This document shows, in pieces, positions 46,046-55,718 of a DNA stretch of 64,000 nucleotides; the stretch's first letter is position 1, and the number at the start of each line of letters is the position of its first letter. The translations under genes and the position numbers were made by a program. The notes under the pieces are model-generated. The model saw nothing but the letters and a program-made list of their open reading frames with translations, had not been told where the DNA came from and searched no databases. The DNA is from JAKAAZ01 sp963817855 (GTDB lineage: Bacteria > Acidobacteriota > Terriglobia > Terriglobales > Acidobacteriaceae), in contig CAWFQA010000001.1 of assembly GCA_963817855.1 (NCBI GenBank), positions 1,860,001 through 1,924,000 of the forward strand, written 5' to 3'.

Positions 46046-47299
46046 ATGAGTACCGTTCTAAGCGAACCGAAATTGCCCGCCGGAGTGAAGTTGCCGATCT
46101 ATATGGATAACCATGCCACCACCCCGCTCGATCCGCGCGTGTTGGAGGCAATGCTTCCTTACTTCACCAATAAATTCGGAAACGCGGCGAGCCGCAACCA
46201 CTCCTTCGGTTGGGAAGCGGAGAAGGCGGTTGACCTGGCCCGCGAACAGATTGCCAAGCTGATTGGAGCCACGGCGAAGGAAATTATTTTTACCTCCGGC
46301 GCTTCGGAGAGTGACAATCTGGCGATCAAGGGAATTGGTGAGATGTACCGCGAGCGCGGCAATCACATCATCACCCAGGTGACCGAACATAAGGCGGTGC
46401 TGGATACTTGCAAGCGGATGGAGAAGCAGGGTTACCGTGTCACGTATCTGCCGGTGAACGCCGATGGTTTGATTGAGATGGACGATTTGAAGCGCGCCAT
46501 CGATGACAAGACGATCCTTGTCACCATCATGTTCGCCAATAATGAAATCGGCGTCATCCAGCCGATCGCGGAAATTGGCAAGCTCTGTCACGAGCGCGGC
46601 ATCTTATTCCATACCGATGCGGTGCAGGCCGTAGGAAAAATTCCTGTCGACGTGAACGCGATGAACATTGATGTTCTTTCGCTGTCGGGCCACAAAATCT
46701 ACGGGCCTAAGGGAGTAGGCGCATTGTATGTGCGTCGTCGGAACCCGCGTGTGCAGATTGCCGCACAGATGGATGGTGGTGGTCACGAGCGCGGCATGCG
46801 TTCAGGCACGTTGAATGTTCCGGGAATTGTTGGATTGGGCGCGGCCTGTGAGATTGCCCGCCTGGAAATGGACGAGGAAGCGGCGAAGTTGAGTGCGATG
46901 CGAGATCGGCTGAAGGAGAAGCTCGAGTCCAACCTGGACTTTATTCATTTGAACGGCTCGATGGCACATCATCTGCCGGGAAATCTGAACATGAGCTTTA
47001 TCCACGTGGAAGGCGAATCGCTGCTCATGGGAATCAACGATATCGCGGTTTCGAGCGGCTCCGCGTGCACCTCGGCGACGCTGGAACCATCTTATGTATT
47101 GAAGGCCCTCGGACTCGGCGATGACGTGGCGCACAGTTCCATTCGCTTTGGGCTGGGTCGATTCAATACCCAGGGGGAAGTGGACTATGTTGCGGATAAG
47201 GTGATCGACGTGGTGCAGAAATTGCGCGAGCTTTCGCCGCTGTACGAGATGGCGAAAGAGGGCATCGATCTAACGAAAGTTCAATGGCAGGCGCACTAA
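46046..47299 (+). CDS. iscS: Cysteine desulfurase
   Basis: 417 residues, class V aminotransferase fold, IscS/NifS group I. PLP lysine K217 in SLSGHKIYG, and active-site C341 in SSGSACTSATLEPSYVLKALG, whose long flexible loop is typical of IscS. A short N-terminal extension (about 15 residues) precedes PIYMDNHATTPLDP. It removes sulfur from L-cysteine as a persulfide and passes it to IscU. Cytoplasmic. Part of the isc operon, 42 bases before iscU. Confidence 0.96.
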   Translation: MSTVLSEPKLPAGVKLPIYMDNHATTPLDPRVLEAMLPYFTNKFGNAASRNHSFGWEAEKAVDLAREQIAKLIGATAKEIIFTSGASESDNLAIKGIGEMYRERGNHIITQVTEHKAVLDTCKRMEKQGYRVTYLPVNADGLIEMDDLKRAIDDKTILVTIMFANNEIGVIQPIAEIGKLCHERGILFHTDAVQAVGKIPVDVNAMNIDVLSLSGHKIYGPKGVGALYVRRRNPRVQIAAQMDGGGHERGMRSGTLNVPGIVGLGAACEIARLEMDEEAAKLSAMRDRLKEKLESNLDFIHLNGSMAHHLPGNLNMSFIHVEGESLLMGINDIAVSSGSACTSATLEPSYVLKALGLGDDVAHSSIRFGLGRFNTQGEVDYVADKVIDVVQKLRELSPLYEMAKEGIDLTKVQWQAH

Positions 47300-47341
47300 C
47301 AGCGGCGCACGATTTTACAGTTCACAGTATTCGGAGGAAGT

Positions 47342-47770
47342 ATGGCATACAGCGATAAGGTAATTGAGCATTACAACAATCCGCGCAACGTGGGTCAGAT
47401 GGATAAGAACAGCAGCGCAGTCGGCACGGGTCTGGTCGGCGCGCCGGAATGCGGCGACGTGATGCGGCTCCAGATTCAGGTGAATCCGGAAACGCGCGTG
47501 ATCGAAGACGCCAAGTTCAAGACCTTCGGTTGCGGTTCGGCGATTGCTTCTTCCTCACTGGCAACGGAGTGGGTGAAGGGCAAGACGGTAGACGAAGCGC
47601 TCGAGATCAAGAACACGGACATCGTCAAGGAACTGTCGCTTCCGCCGGTGAAGATCCACTGTTCCGTGTTGGCGGAAGATGCGATTCGCGCTGCCATTGG
47701 CGACTGGAAAAAGAAGAACGTCGTCGGCGGTCTCGTGGCGTCATCTGCGGTCGCGGTCGCAGCGAACTAA
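47342..47770 (+). CDS. iscU: Iron-sulfur cluster scaffold protein
   Basis: 142 residues. The three cluster ligands are C37 (GAPECGD), C64 (TFGCGSAIASSS) and C107 (KIHCSVLAEDAI), with D39 and H106 also conserved. The LPPVKIHC segment is the HscA recognition loop (LPPVK), so it should be a client of the HscA/HscB chaperones encoded downstream. A good AGGAAG lies before the ATG. Length is normal, with a slightly long Ala/Val-rich C-terminus. Confidence 0.96.
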   Translation: MAYSDKVIEHYNNPRNVGQMDKNSSAVGTGLVGAPECGDVMRLQIQVNPETRVIEDAKFKTFGCGSAIASSSLATEWVKGKTVDEALEIKNTDIVKELSLPPVKIHCSVLAEDAIRAAIGDWKKKNVVGGLVASSAVAVAAN

Positions 47771-47836
47771 GGTTCGGGGCGGCAGGCTGGGGAATGAATT
47801 CCTGCGTCGATGCGGCGCAGTTTAGGGAATAGGGAG

Positions 47837-48283
47837 ATGAGCGCGTTGGAACCAGTTACGATCAGCAACATAGGCCAGACACCTGGCCAACTGGAGGGCT
47901 CTCCCAGCCAGGGCGCGGAAAAACTGTCTAGCGCGACTAACTCACCGCAGAAGGGGATTCACGTCACCGATCGTGCGATCAAGCGGATTCGGGTGGCGAT
48001 GGCGAAGGAAAATATTGCTCCCGATCAAGGCGGCTTGCGACTTGGCGTGCAGGGTGGCGGATGTTCTGGACTCAGCTATAACATTCGCTTCGATACCCAA
48101 CCGCGCGAACGCGATCGCGTGTATGACTATGGTGGGGTGCGCGTTTTCGTGGACCCGAAATCATTTATTTACCTGAACGGCATGACCCTGGATTACGAAG
48201 AAACGTTGATGCGCCAAGGCTTCAACTTCATTAATCCGAACTCTACCAAATCGTGCGGATGCGGATCTTCTTTCTCTGGCTAA
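47837..48283 (+). CDS. iscA: A-type iron-sulfur carrier protein
   Basis: 148 residues from the ATG at 47837; an in-frame start nine codons earlier is less likely. The HesB/IscA fold occupies the last 110 residues with C76 (GGGCSGLSY) and C140-G-C142 (KSCGCGSSF). The first 38 residues are a low-complexity, Ser/Gln-rich extension not found in the E. coli protein. It carries [2Fe-2S] or iron to apo-proteins. Operon position between iscU and hscB is conserved. Confidence 0.92.
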   Translation: MSALEPVTISNIGQTPGQLEGSPSQGAEKLSSATNSPQKGIHVTDRAIKRIRVAMAKENIAPDQGGLRLGVQGGGCSGLSYNIRFDTQPRERDRVYDYGGVRVFVDPKSFIYLNGMTLDYEETLMRQGFNFINPNSTKSCGCGSSFSG

Positions 48284-48367
48284 AGCAGGAGCCCCTGTTG
48301 ACAGCCGACGTCGCGGCGCGGGAATGGCGGGCGAGGGTCGGATCTTCAATCAGCCAAGAGAGAGTGC

Positions 48368-49093
48368 ATGACAGTTGTAGCCGAACCCTCCAAGAAATAC
48401 GTTTGCTGGTCGTGCGGTAGCGAGAACGACGAGGCCACGCAGTTTTGCGCCAACTGCGGCAAGTTGCAGCCATACACGCCGAGTGACTATTTTGCGTTCT
48501 TCGGGTTGCCGCGAAGGTTTCAGTTGGACACCGCTGCGCTGGAAAAGCATTTCTATCGGCTCAGTCGGAAGTTTCATCCAGACCTGTATGCGCGCGCCAG
48601 CGCGGACGAGCAACGCTGGAGCCTGGAGAAAAGTTCGGCGCTGAACGACGCATGGCGCACTCTTCGTGATCCGCTGAAGCGCACGGAATACATGCTGGGG
48701 CTGGCGGGAATTCGATTAGAAGAACAGTCCCGTGACGCTTCAGATAAAGCAGCAGAAAACGGGACAGCCAAGCAGCAAGTGGTTCCACCGGATCTGTTGG
48801 AAGAAGTATTTGAGTTAAACATGCAGTTAGAAGAAATGCGCATGGCCAAGGCCAGCGGCGCGGATGATCCGGAAACGCGGGCAAGTCTGGAAGCCGCACA
48901 ACAGAATTTCGATGCGCAGATGAAAGCATCCGAGCAGGACTTGCAGCGCTTGTGGAGCGAATGGGATGCGTCTGCGGAAACAAATGACGGAAACACGCAG
49001 CAAGCTGCGCAACAGAAAATGGTCGACTTGCTCAATCGGCGCAGCTACATTCGCAACTTGCTGCGCGATGTGGAAGAGGCACTGAAGAACTAA
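48368..49093 (+). CDS. hscB: HscB J-domain co-chaperone with N-terminal zinc ribbon
   Basis: 241 residues. Residues 12-37 carry two C-x2-C knuckles (CWSCGSEN, CANCGKLQ), a zinc ribbon found in human HSC20 and some bacteria but not in E. coli HscB. The J-domain follows with HPD in RKFHPDLYARA, and the C-terminal three-helix HSCB domain binds IscU. It brings IscU to HscA and stimulates the ATPase. The start is 84 bases after iscA and 35 bases separate its end from hscA. Confidence 0.9.
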   Translation: MTVVAEPSKKYVCWSCGSENDEATQFCANCGKLQPYTPSDYFAFFGLPRRFQLDTAALEKHFYRLSRKFHPDLYARASADEQRWSLEKSSALNDAWRTLRDPLKRTEYMLGLAGIRLEEQSRDASDKAAENGTAKQQVVPPDLLEEVFELNMQLEEMRMAKASGADDPETRASLEAAQQNFDAQMKASEQDLQRLWSEWDASAETNDGNTQQAAQQKMVDLLNRRSYIRNLLRDVEEALKN

Positions 49094-49128
49094 ATCGACA
49101 GTGTCTCTGGAAATGGAAAGTGTAAAGC

Positions 49129-51090
49129 ATGGGAGACGAAAGAGTAGTAGGCATCGATCTGGGTACGACGAACTCGTTGATCGCCTTTATGCAGGGCGAC
49201 CAGCCGGTGGTGATTCCCGGCGAAGACGGATCAAATCTGGTGCCTTCGGTGGTGGCGTTATCTACGGAAGACCGGTTTGTTGTTGGCAATGGCGCGCGAA
49301 AAAATCTGCTGGAGACTCCGGATCGCGCCGTGTATTCCGTGAAGCGCCTGATGGGACGCGGAGTTGAAGATGTCCAGGAGGAGTTGAAGTTCTTCCCGTT
49401 CCGACTGGCGGATGATCTTGCCAGCGGCGAGGTGCTTCGCATCAAACTAGGCGCCCGCGAACTGACCCCGCCGGAAGTGTCAGCGTACATTCTTCGCCAG
49501 CTCAGGCAGAACGCCGAGCGCTTTTTTGGTCCCGGCGTCACCGTCAAAAAGGCGGTCATTACTGTTCCCGCGTATTTCAACGATACGCAGCGACAGGCGA
49601 CCAAGGATGCGGGAAGAATTGCCGGCCTGGATGTGTTGCGCCTGGTGAACGAGCCCACTGCAGCCGCGCTGGCCTATGGCCTGGATCGGCAAAAAGATGG
49701 CCTCGTCGCCGTGTATGACCTGGGCGGCGGCACATTTGATATTTCGATTTTGAAATTGCACGACGGCATTTTTGAAGTGGTGGCCACGAATGGCGACACT
49801 CACCTCGGCGGCGACGACATCGATAATCTATTGATCGCAATCGCGCTCGATGATATCTCCGGCGACTTGGGTCTGGATGTGCGACACAATGGTGAGGCGA
49901 TTCAGGCAATTCGCAAGTCGGTGATTGATGCCAAAATTGCGCTTAGCTCTGAGAAGTCTGCCAAGCTGGATATCATATTGCCCACCGGGCAGCGCTATGC
50001 TCGCGAGATCACACGCGAACAATTCGAGCAACTGATTCAGCCTGTCGTTGCGCGCACGGTCGATCCGTGCCGTCAGGCGATTCAGGATGCCGGCATCAAA
50101 ATCGACGAGATCGGCGAAGTTGTCTTAGTCGGTGGATCGACTCGGATTCCGCTGGTGCGCAAACTGGTCGACGACGTATTTGAGTTGGCGGCGCGCGGGA
50201 AAAAGCCACATGCTGAAATGAATCCCGATGAGGTGGTGGCCCTGGGAGCTGCGGTGCAGGCCAACATTCTCGCCGGAGATTCTTCAGCGACTGACGACAT
50301 GCTTCTGCTCGACGTGACGCCGTTGTCTCTCGGCATTGAAGCGCTGGGCGGCGTCGTGGCACGCATCATTCAGCGCAACTCCACCATTCCGGCGTCGGCC
50401 ACAGAACACTTCACGACCGGCATCGATGGCCAGACCAATGTCGCCATCCACGTGCTGCAAGGCGAGCGCGAGCTTGCGAAGGATTGCCGATCGTTGGCGC
50501 GTTTTGATCTGAAAGGGATTCCTCCCATGACGGCAGGGATGCCGCGGATTGAAGTGAAGTTCCTGATCGACGCCAACGGAATTCTGCGCGTAACCGCACT
50601 GGAGCAGCGCAGCGGCAAGCAGGCGGAAATTGAAGTGAAGCCCACCTACGGCCTGACCGATGAACAAGTGGAGACCATGATTCTCGATTCCTTCGATCAC
50701 GCCGAAGAGGATTTTCGCGAGCGGCAATTGATTGAAGCCAAGAGCGACGCCGAGACGATTTTGGTTGCCGTAGAAAAAGCGCCTTCAAGTCCCGCATGGA
50801 AGCTGTTGCAGCCGGACGAAGTGGCTCGTATCCAAGCCGCGCGAACGGCGCTGGAAGAAGCGCGATCCGGTAACGATTATCATCTAATTCGCAATGCGGT
50901 TGACGCACTGGACAAGGCGACCAGAAACTTTGCAGAGTTGCAGATGGATGCGGCGGTTGGCTCCGTGATGAAGGGAAAAACCATGGATGCAGCCGGCGAG
51001 CGTATTGGCAAAGGTCCTGCCGCGCATCACCCCATGGCCGCTGCGGAATTTGAAGTGACGCCGAAAGAATCCGAAGTTCAAAACAAGTGA
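49129..51090 (+). CDS. hscA: Hsp70-type chaperone for Fe-S assembly
   Basis: 653 residues, slightly longer than usual HscA. Nucleotide-binding domain with VGIDLGTTNSLIAFMQ, AVITVPAYFNDTQRQATKDA, VYDLGGGTFDISIL and VVLVGGSTRIPLVRKLVDDV. The substrate-binding domain starts after the LLDVTPLSLGIE linker region. Gene context (hscB before, fdx after) and the LPPVK site in IscU identify it as HscA rather than DnaK. It uses ATP to release clusters from IscU. The last 60 residues are a variable tail. Confidence 0.92.
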   Translation: MGDERVVGIDLGTTNSLIAFMQGDQPVVIPGEDGSNLVPSVVALSTEDRFVVGNGARKNLLETPDRAVYSVKRLMGRGVEDVQEELKFFPFRLADDLASGEVLRIKLGARELTPPEVSAYILRQLRQNAERFFGPGVTVKKAVITVPAYFNDTQRQATKDAGRIAGLDVLRLVNEPTAAALAYGLDRQKDGLVAVYDLGGGTFDISILKLHDGIFEVVATNGDTHLGGDDIDNLLIAIALDDISGDLGLDVRHNGEAIQAIRKSVIDAKIALSSEKSAKLDIILPTGQRYAREITREQFEQLIQPVVARTVDPCRQAIQDAGIKIDEIGEVVLVGGSTRIPLVRKLVDDVFELAARGKKPHAEMNPDEVVALGAAVQANILAGDSSATDDMLLLDVTPLSLGIEALGGVVARIIQRNSTIPASATEHFTTGIDGQTNVAIHVLQGERELAKDCRSLARFDLKGIPPMTAGMPRIEVKFLIDANGILRVTALEQRSGKQAEIEVKPTYGLTDEQVETMILDSFDHAEEDFRERQLIEAKSDAETILVAVEKAPSSPAWKLLQPDEVARIQAARTALEEARSGNDYHLIRNAVDALDKATRNFAELQMDAAVGSVMKGKTMDAAGERIGKGPAAHHPMAAAEFEVTPKESEVQNK

Positions 51091-51099
51091 GAGTCTGCT

Positions 51100-51561
51100 A
51101 TGGCACACACGACCAGTCCTGAAACTGAGAAACCGATCGATCTGAGCCAACCGCCCGCTGCGGGAATGGTTCGCGTTACTTTTCTTCCTGAGGGCCGCAC
51201 TGTGGAGTTTGAGTACGGAACCATGCCCTACGATCATCATGGCAAGCCGATGTCGTTTCTAGACGTAGCGGAAAACTTTAATATTTTTCTTGATCACGCC
51301 TGCGGCGGTTCCTGCGCCTGCACCACCTGCCACCTCTGGATCAAAGAGGGCTCCTCATTGATCAGCGAACCGGATGACGACGAACTGGACCGTATGGAAA
51401 CGGCTGCGGATGTGCAATTGAATTCTCGCCTTGGCTGCCAGGCAGTCATTACCGGGCCGGGCAGTTATGTGGTCGAAATTCCCAAGTGGAACCGCAATTA
51501 CACCTCCGAAGGTAAACCACTTGCTTTGGCGGAAGAAAAGCAAGCGGTCTCGAATCCCTGA
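51100..51561 (+). CDS. fdx: Adrenodoxin-type [2Fe-2S] ferredoxin
   Basis: 153 residues. Cluster ligands C68-x5-C74-x2-C77 (HACGGSCACTTC) and C113 (RLGCQAVI) match Isc-type ferredoxin; C72 is an extra Cys. It has an N-terminal extension of about 25 residues and a C-terminal tail of about 25 residues relative to E. coli Fdx. It supplies electrons for cluster assembly on IscU. Starts nine bases after hscA, so translational coupling is likely. Confidence 0.92.
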   Translation: MAHTTSPETEKPIDLSQPPAAGMVRVTFLPEGRTVEFEYGTMPYDHHGKPMSFLDVAENFNIFLDHACGGSCACTTCHLWIKEGSSLISEPDDDELDRMETAADVQLNSRLGCQAVITGPGSYVVEIPKWNRNYTSEGKPLALAEEKQAVSNP

Positions 51562-51593
51562 CATAATATTGGCAATCCACAAGGGAGCGCCCC

Positions 51594-51809
51594 GTGCCAC
51601 AGATTACCTGGAATGATTCGGAAGAGATTGGGATCCAACTGCAGGAGAAGTTTCCTGAGACCGACCCATTAACCGTTCGCTTCACTGAACTGCATCGGTT
51701 CGTGACGGAGCTGCCAGGCTTCGCCGACGACCCACAAAAATCGAACGAATCAAAGCTCGAAGCCATCCAGATGGCATGGTATGAAGAATGGAAAGATAGT
51801 CAGAAATAA
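51594..51809 (+). CDS. iscX: IscX, small Fe-S assembly regulator
   Basis: 71 residues with a GTG start (AAGGGAG upstream). Family pattern: ITWNDSEEIGIQLQEKFPE, DPLTVRFTELHRFV and a C-terminal acidic ending EAIQMAWYEEWKD. IscX binds IscS and iron and tunes the rate of cluster formation. Last gene of the operon, as in E. coli. Confidence 0.93.
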   Translation: MPQITWNDSEEIGIQLQEKFPETDPLTVRFTELHRFVTELPGFADDPQKSNESKLEAIQMAWYEEWKDSQK

Positions 51810-51829
51810 ACCGTAAAAATCCAGATTCT

Positions 51830-51862
51830 AAACGGCTTTCGAATCCAACTCAGAGGCCGTTT
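51830..51862. terminator. Possible bidirectional terminator after isc operon
   Basis: AAACGGC (51830-51836) pairs with GCCGTTT (51856-51862) across a 19-base loop. It sits 20 bases after iscX and before the end of the converging peroxidase gene. The T-run is short on both sides, so termination would be weak. Confidence 0.4.
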
Positions 51863-51952
51863 CTGCGTCTGGCGACAACTTAATCAGCGACCGATTCGGC
51901 CGGCCGCACGACCGACATATCCAGATGGGTTATCCGTTGCCGGAGATTGGTG

Positions 51953-53218
51953 TCATTCTGAGAGCGGTGGGACATCCGTTGCGCCTTCTTTATCGGCGAC
52001 ATCCTGATCGTCGAGTGTTTTCAAGAAGGACACGACATCATCGATCTGCTGCTCGTTCCAGACCGGTTTGTCTCCGAGCTTGAGGTTTAGAGGTGCGTCG
52101 GTCGTGTCTACATTTTTTCTGTCTTGCGGAGGCAGGTCGTTGAATTTTTCAACAATTCCATTGGGCCCAACCGGATACCACCTCGCGGGATTCGTGTCGC
52201 GCTCCACATAAAAGAGTAGGGCCTCTCTCAAGGAATGAAAGCGTCCGTTGTGAAAGAAGACGTGACGGATCGCGACGTTGCGCAGCGAGGGGGTGCGGAA
52301 GAGGCCGCAGTTTGCTGGATTGTTGCTGGCCGCGTCCTTCCGGAATGGTCCGCAAAGTCCCAGGTCGTAGTAGTGAGGGTTACCGTTCCAGGGAATCTCG
52401 TGGTTGCGCGGCACGCCGAGCGCCTCAAATTGAAAGTCGGTAAATAGGGGATGCGCGCCGTTGGCGCCAAGTTCGTCGAGATGGCAGGAGGCGCAATTGC
52501 CCCTATTTGGATCGTCAAACAGCTCCTTGCCGCGGAGCTCCTGCGACGTCAAGTTGGCCTTGCCTGCGAGCCATTCATCGAATTTGCTGTTGTAGGGATG
52601 AAAGCTCTTATCCTGCAGCTCGAACTCCTGAAGTGCCAGCGTTGCCTTCGCGACGGCTAGCCCTGGATGCTCAAAAATATCTTTCCCGAATACCATACGG
52701 AAATCTCCGGAATAGGTAGCATGGCTGAGCTTCCTGGCCAGTTCGTCTACGTTGCGATTAGCCATCTCCACCGGCGAGAAGAGGGGAAACATCGCCTGAG
52801 CGTGTAGAGAATTGAATCGGCCATCCCACGTATATCCGCCTGCTGGAACCTCAGTTGTCTCCGTCAGCCGTTCGATCGGGTTGGTTGCGCGTACGTTCGT
52901 CCACACAGGAACGCGATTGAGGATATAGCGCAGCGATGGCACGGTCCGATAGTCCGGGCTCTTCATGTGGTAGCCACCAAACTCCACTGACAAACCGTTG
53001 GGCGGGCCGTAGGCATAGCGGGGATCGTGACAGGTGGAACAAGCCATTTTTCCTGATGCCGAAAGGCTGCGGTCAAAGAAAATCTTTTTTCCCAGGGCGG
53101 CCGTTGGACTGAGTGCGGAACTCCTCGCGAGGGATCCAGACATGCCCAGGCTGCCGACCACGCACAGGATTCCCGCGGAGAGGAGAACCGCGGTCAAGAA
53201 GGATTTACGCGTGATCAT
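51953..53218 (-). CDS. Periplasmic di-heme cytochrome c peroxidase-like protein
   Basis: 421 residues. Export signal (FLTAVLLSAGILCVVGSLG). Two c-type heme sites: C60-S-T-C63-H64 and C242-A-S-C245-H246, spaced as in the bacterial cytochrome c peroxidase / MauG superfamily. The first heme would be the catalytic high-spin site, the second the electron-entry heme. It reduces H2O2 in the periplasm, or, if MauG-like, oxidises a protein or organic substrate. Converges on the isc operon; no heme-lyase or partner gene is adjacent. Confidence 0.88.
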   Translation of the reverse strand: MITRKSFLTAVLLSAGILCVVGSLGMSGSLARSSALSPTAALGKKIFFDRSLSASGKMACSTCHDPRYAYGPPNGLSVEFGGYHMKSPDYRTVPSLRYILNRVPVWTNVRATNPIERLTETTEVPAGGYTWDGRFNSLHAQAMFPLFSPVEMANRNVDELARKLSHATYSGDFRMVFGKDIFEHPGLAVAKATLALQEFELQDKSFHPYNSKFDEWLAGKANLTSQELRGKELFDDPNRGNCASCHLDELGANGAHPLFTDFQFEALGVPRNHEIPWNGNPHYYDLGLCGPFRKDAASNNPANCGLFRTPSLRNVAIRHVFFHNGRFHSLREALLFYVERDTNPARWYPVGPNGIVEKFNDLPPQDRKNVDTTDAPLNLKLGDKPVWNEQQIDDVVSFLKTLDDQDVADKEGATDVPPLSE

Positions 53219-53340
53219 TATCGGCTACCAGTTGAACTAAAAACTTTGCGGCGGGTTCCATGGATCGCGGCTCCGAAGCCGTCCCATCTTCATGCTACGA
53301 ATGCCGAGGGCAACAGGAAAGCTTCGGCAGAAAACGCGAG

Positions 53341-54579
53341 CTATCGGTGGTTGGTGAAGACATCGGGGCCAAATGCGACCAGTCCCGTTTGGCCGGCATA
53401 TCCCAGATACTGATGTATGCCAAAAATCTCTTCAAGCGATTTTAGTAGCGAGTAGTGGTTGTAAGGCACATCTGAAACTGTACCGGGACGAATATATTTC
53501 GATAAAAGCAGCGCACCGGTTCTGTCGCCGCCAAAGCTGAGCGTTCTGATAGTGACGGGGCGGCCGTACGATATACGTCTTACGACATAAGGATATTTTC
53601 TGCCAAGGTTCGGCCCCTCCTGCTGGTGGCAGCAAGCAGCTCCCTCGACTGTGACCAGAGTACCTGTCTTCGTCCGTTGTATTGTCCCGTCCCCTCCTTC
53701 ATCGAAGTTGATGATGATGAGGCCGTCTTTCTTATATGCCGGCGAGTCCAGGATCAATGGAATCAACTTCTCCATAAAGTTATTGATGGACTTCAGTCCA
53801 CCCGGTCTGCCGTTGGCGCAGGGCGAATCGTGGCCGTCATTGCACAGGTTCGGTGTGATGAAGCTGAAGTTCGGCGTGGTGGCGATTGAGCGGAGATCGG
53901 TTTTCAAGTGGCGCAGGTTTACGACATCCTGATTGCAGGCGGGCAGGTCGATGACCGAGTGAAAGTACATGAAAGGATCGTGCCGCGTCGCGTACATGTC
54001 TCCCAGCGGAACGGCTGTGCTCGGCGCTTCGGCTTCCTGGGTCAGGTCCGCGGCATTCAGCGGGGGGTGGCCGCATGTGGAAGACTCACGCGCAGGATCG
54101 TTGCCCATATCTTCCATGTAGCCTCTCCAGGTCAGGCCTGCGTCCATGAGCTGGTTGGCCAGCGTCATTAGCGATGGGGGATAGACGCATCCGCGCCCGA
54201 CCACCTGCCCGTCGGGCTGGGTTCCGGTCTGGTGAAAGTCTGCATAAGTATTGCAATCATCCGACGTTTCAGGGGTGGACGCCTGTCCGCTAATTATGGC
54301 GATGTAGTTATCCAAGCTGCTGTGTCCTGTTCCGTAGTATTGCGTCAGCAATGCGCCCTTCGACTTCAGCGTCTTTGCGAGATACGGCGCAGTGGAATGG
54401 GGACCAAAAGTCTCGGAGAAATTTTTATTCTCCAGGGTAATTACAAACACGTGCTTGATAGGCGGTATGGCTGTGACAGGCGGTTTGTTTGCAGCTGCAA
54501 ATGCCTGTGTCATGAAGATCGCCGAGAGCAAAAAAACACCGATGGCGAGCAATAACTTAGATGATGCCCGATTTGTCAT
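53341..54579 (-). CDS. Secreted phosphoesterase (phospholipase C / acid phosphatase AcpA family)
   Basis: 412 residues from the ATG at 54579 (AGAGGAAA upstream); a start at 54648 adds 23 residues before the signal peptide. Signal: KLLLAIGVFLLSAIFMTQAFA. Alkaline-phosphatase-like fold of PF04185: IKHVFVITLENKNFSETFG (metal ligands E and N), the GTGHSSLDNYIAIISGQ block, SFITPNLCNDGHDS, and IINFDEGGDGT with the distal metal Asp-Glu. It hydrolyses phosphate esters or phospholipids in the periplasm or outside. Confidence 0.85.
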   Translation of the reverse strand: MTNRASSKLLLAIGVFLLSAIFMTQAFAAANKPPVTAIPPIKHVFVITLENKNFSETFGPHSTAPYLAKTLKSKGALLTQYYGTGHSSLDNYIAIISGQASTPETSDDCNTYADFHQTGTQPDGQVVGRGCVYPPSLMTLANQLMDAGLTWRGYMEDMGNDPARESSTCGHPPLNAADLTQEAEAPSTAVPLGDMYATRHDPFMYFHSVIDLPACNQDVVNLRHLKTDLRSIATTPNFSFITPNLCNDGHDSPCANGRPGGLKSINNFMEKLIPLILDSPAYKKDGLIIINFDEGGDGTIQRTKTGTLVTVEGAACCHQQEGPNLGRKYPYVVRRISYGRPVTIRTLSFGGDRTGALLLSKYIRPGTVSDVPYNHYSLLKSLEEIFGIHQYLGYAGQTGLVAFGPDVFTNHR

Positions 54580-55241
54580 CAATGACGTTTCCTCTGCTGG
54601 AGTGGACTGCCCCATCTTTTGCACCAGTTCGATAGTTAGTGATAACACAACGTAATTGGACCGTATGCTGCAGCAAGCCTAATGCTATTGTTCGGCTGGT
54701 TCAGATTTCAGTGAGTTCGCGTGCTACCCCGCACTTACTGACGCTTTCGCCAGGCCTTCGCTTGCCCGAGAGATCGGTAAGGACGACTCTCATTGTATTC
54801 TTCCTTCCTGGCGTAAATGATTTCTTTCGCGGCGACCAGCATTACGAATCAGTTCATATGCAGACATCCATCGCGCCAGCCCCATGCGTCGAGATCTGAC
54901 AGGCTTATTGTTTGTAAGGAGTATGGGCGACAGGTCAGCATAGGAAAGACAGTTGCTGTCTACGGTGGGCGGCAGATGGCCGTATGTTCGGAGTCTCCCG
55001 CAACTGAGCTGCGGAGCTAGAACAATGATTCAGCTTATTGGACGATTTCCCTGTACAAGACGTGATCCGCATTGACTACGGGCCCGTTGGGGTGAGAGCG
55101 TACGGTTGGGCATTCGAAGTCTGGAAAGCTTCGCGGTTGCAGTTTCCACCTTCCAGGCTTCCGCCGCAGCTTGCGGCTTTCAGTCGCTACACCGGCTTTT
55201 CGCCGGCGGCCATGCAGTCAACATTGAGGGTGACGCTCAAG
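54580..55241. other. Gene-free spacer
   Basis: About 660 bases upstream of the divergent phosphoesterase and RidA genes. Open frames here are short, lack signals and resemble no family. No strong palindrome was noticed. Confidence 0.4.
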
Positions 55242-55634
55242 ATGAGCAAGAAAGCAGTGCAACATCCTGATAAGTCAGTGAATACCGGGGCGTATTCCGC
55301 CGCAGTTGTGTGCGATGGATGGCTCTACGTGAGCGGACACGCTTCATTGAATCTAAAGACTGGTGAAGTGATCCGAGGCACCATAGGCGAGGAGACCAAC
55401 GTCACACTTACCTCGATCGGAAAAGTATTAAGGGAAGCTGGCTGCACGTTCGATGATGTCGTGAAGTGTACCTGCTATCTTGCCCGGATCGAGGATTTCG
55501 ACGAGTTTGACCAGGAGTACCGCAAATTTTTTAGTGGTGTTCTTCCGGCCCGTTCAACCGTGCAAGCTGGTTTGGGTGAGGGGATAAAGGTCGAGATCGA
55601 TGCGGTTGCACGCATTTCTGCCCAGCGGAAATGA
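55242..55634 (+). CDS. RidA/YjgF family protein
   Basis: 130 residues from the ATG at 55242; the frame stays open upstream to 55038, but only this part matches the family. Pattern: NTGAYSAAVVCDGWLYVSGH near the N-terminus, the catalytic Arg in LPARSTVQAG and the terminal GIKVEIDAVA. RidA enzymes hydrolyse reactive enamine/imine intermediates to ammonia and keto acids; sub-family cannot be set. It lies 84 bases before the alpha-galactosidase gene on the same strand. Confidence 0.85.
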   Translation: MSKKAVQHPDKSVNTGAYSAAVVCDGWLYVSGHASLNLKTGEVIRGTIGEETNVTLTSIGKVLREAGCTFDDVVKCTCYLARIEDFDEFDQEYRKFFSGVLPARSTVQAGLGEGIKVEIDAVARISAQRK

Positions 55635-55718
55635 ACGGGATTGCTCATTCGCAGCCGCGATCCGTCGGGGCTCGTAGCTAAACCAGTAGTTTGCACCTCG
55701 CAAGAAAGGGCCAATGCT

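Noticed and set aside
55038..55241. N-terminal extension of the RidA gene
   Set aside because: RidA proteins are about 130 residues and the extension has no family similarity.
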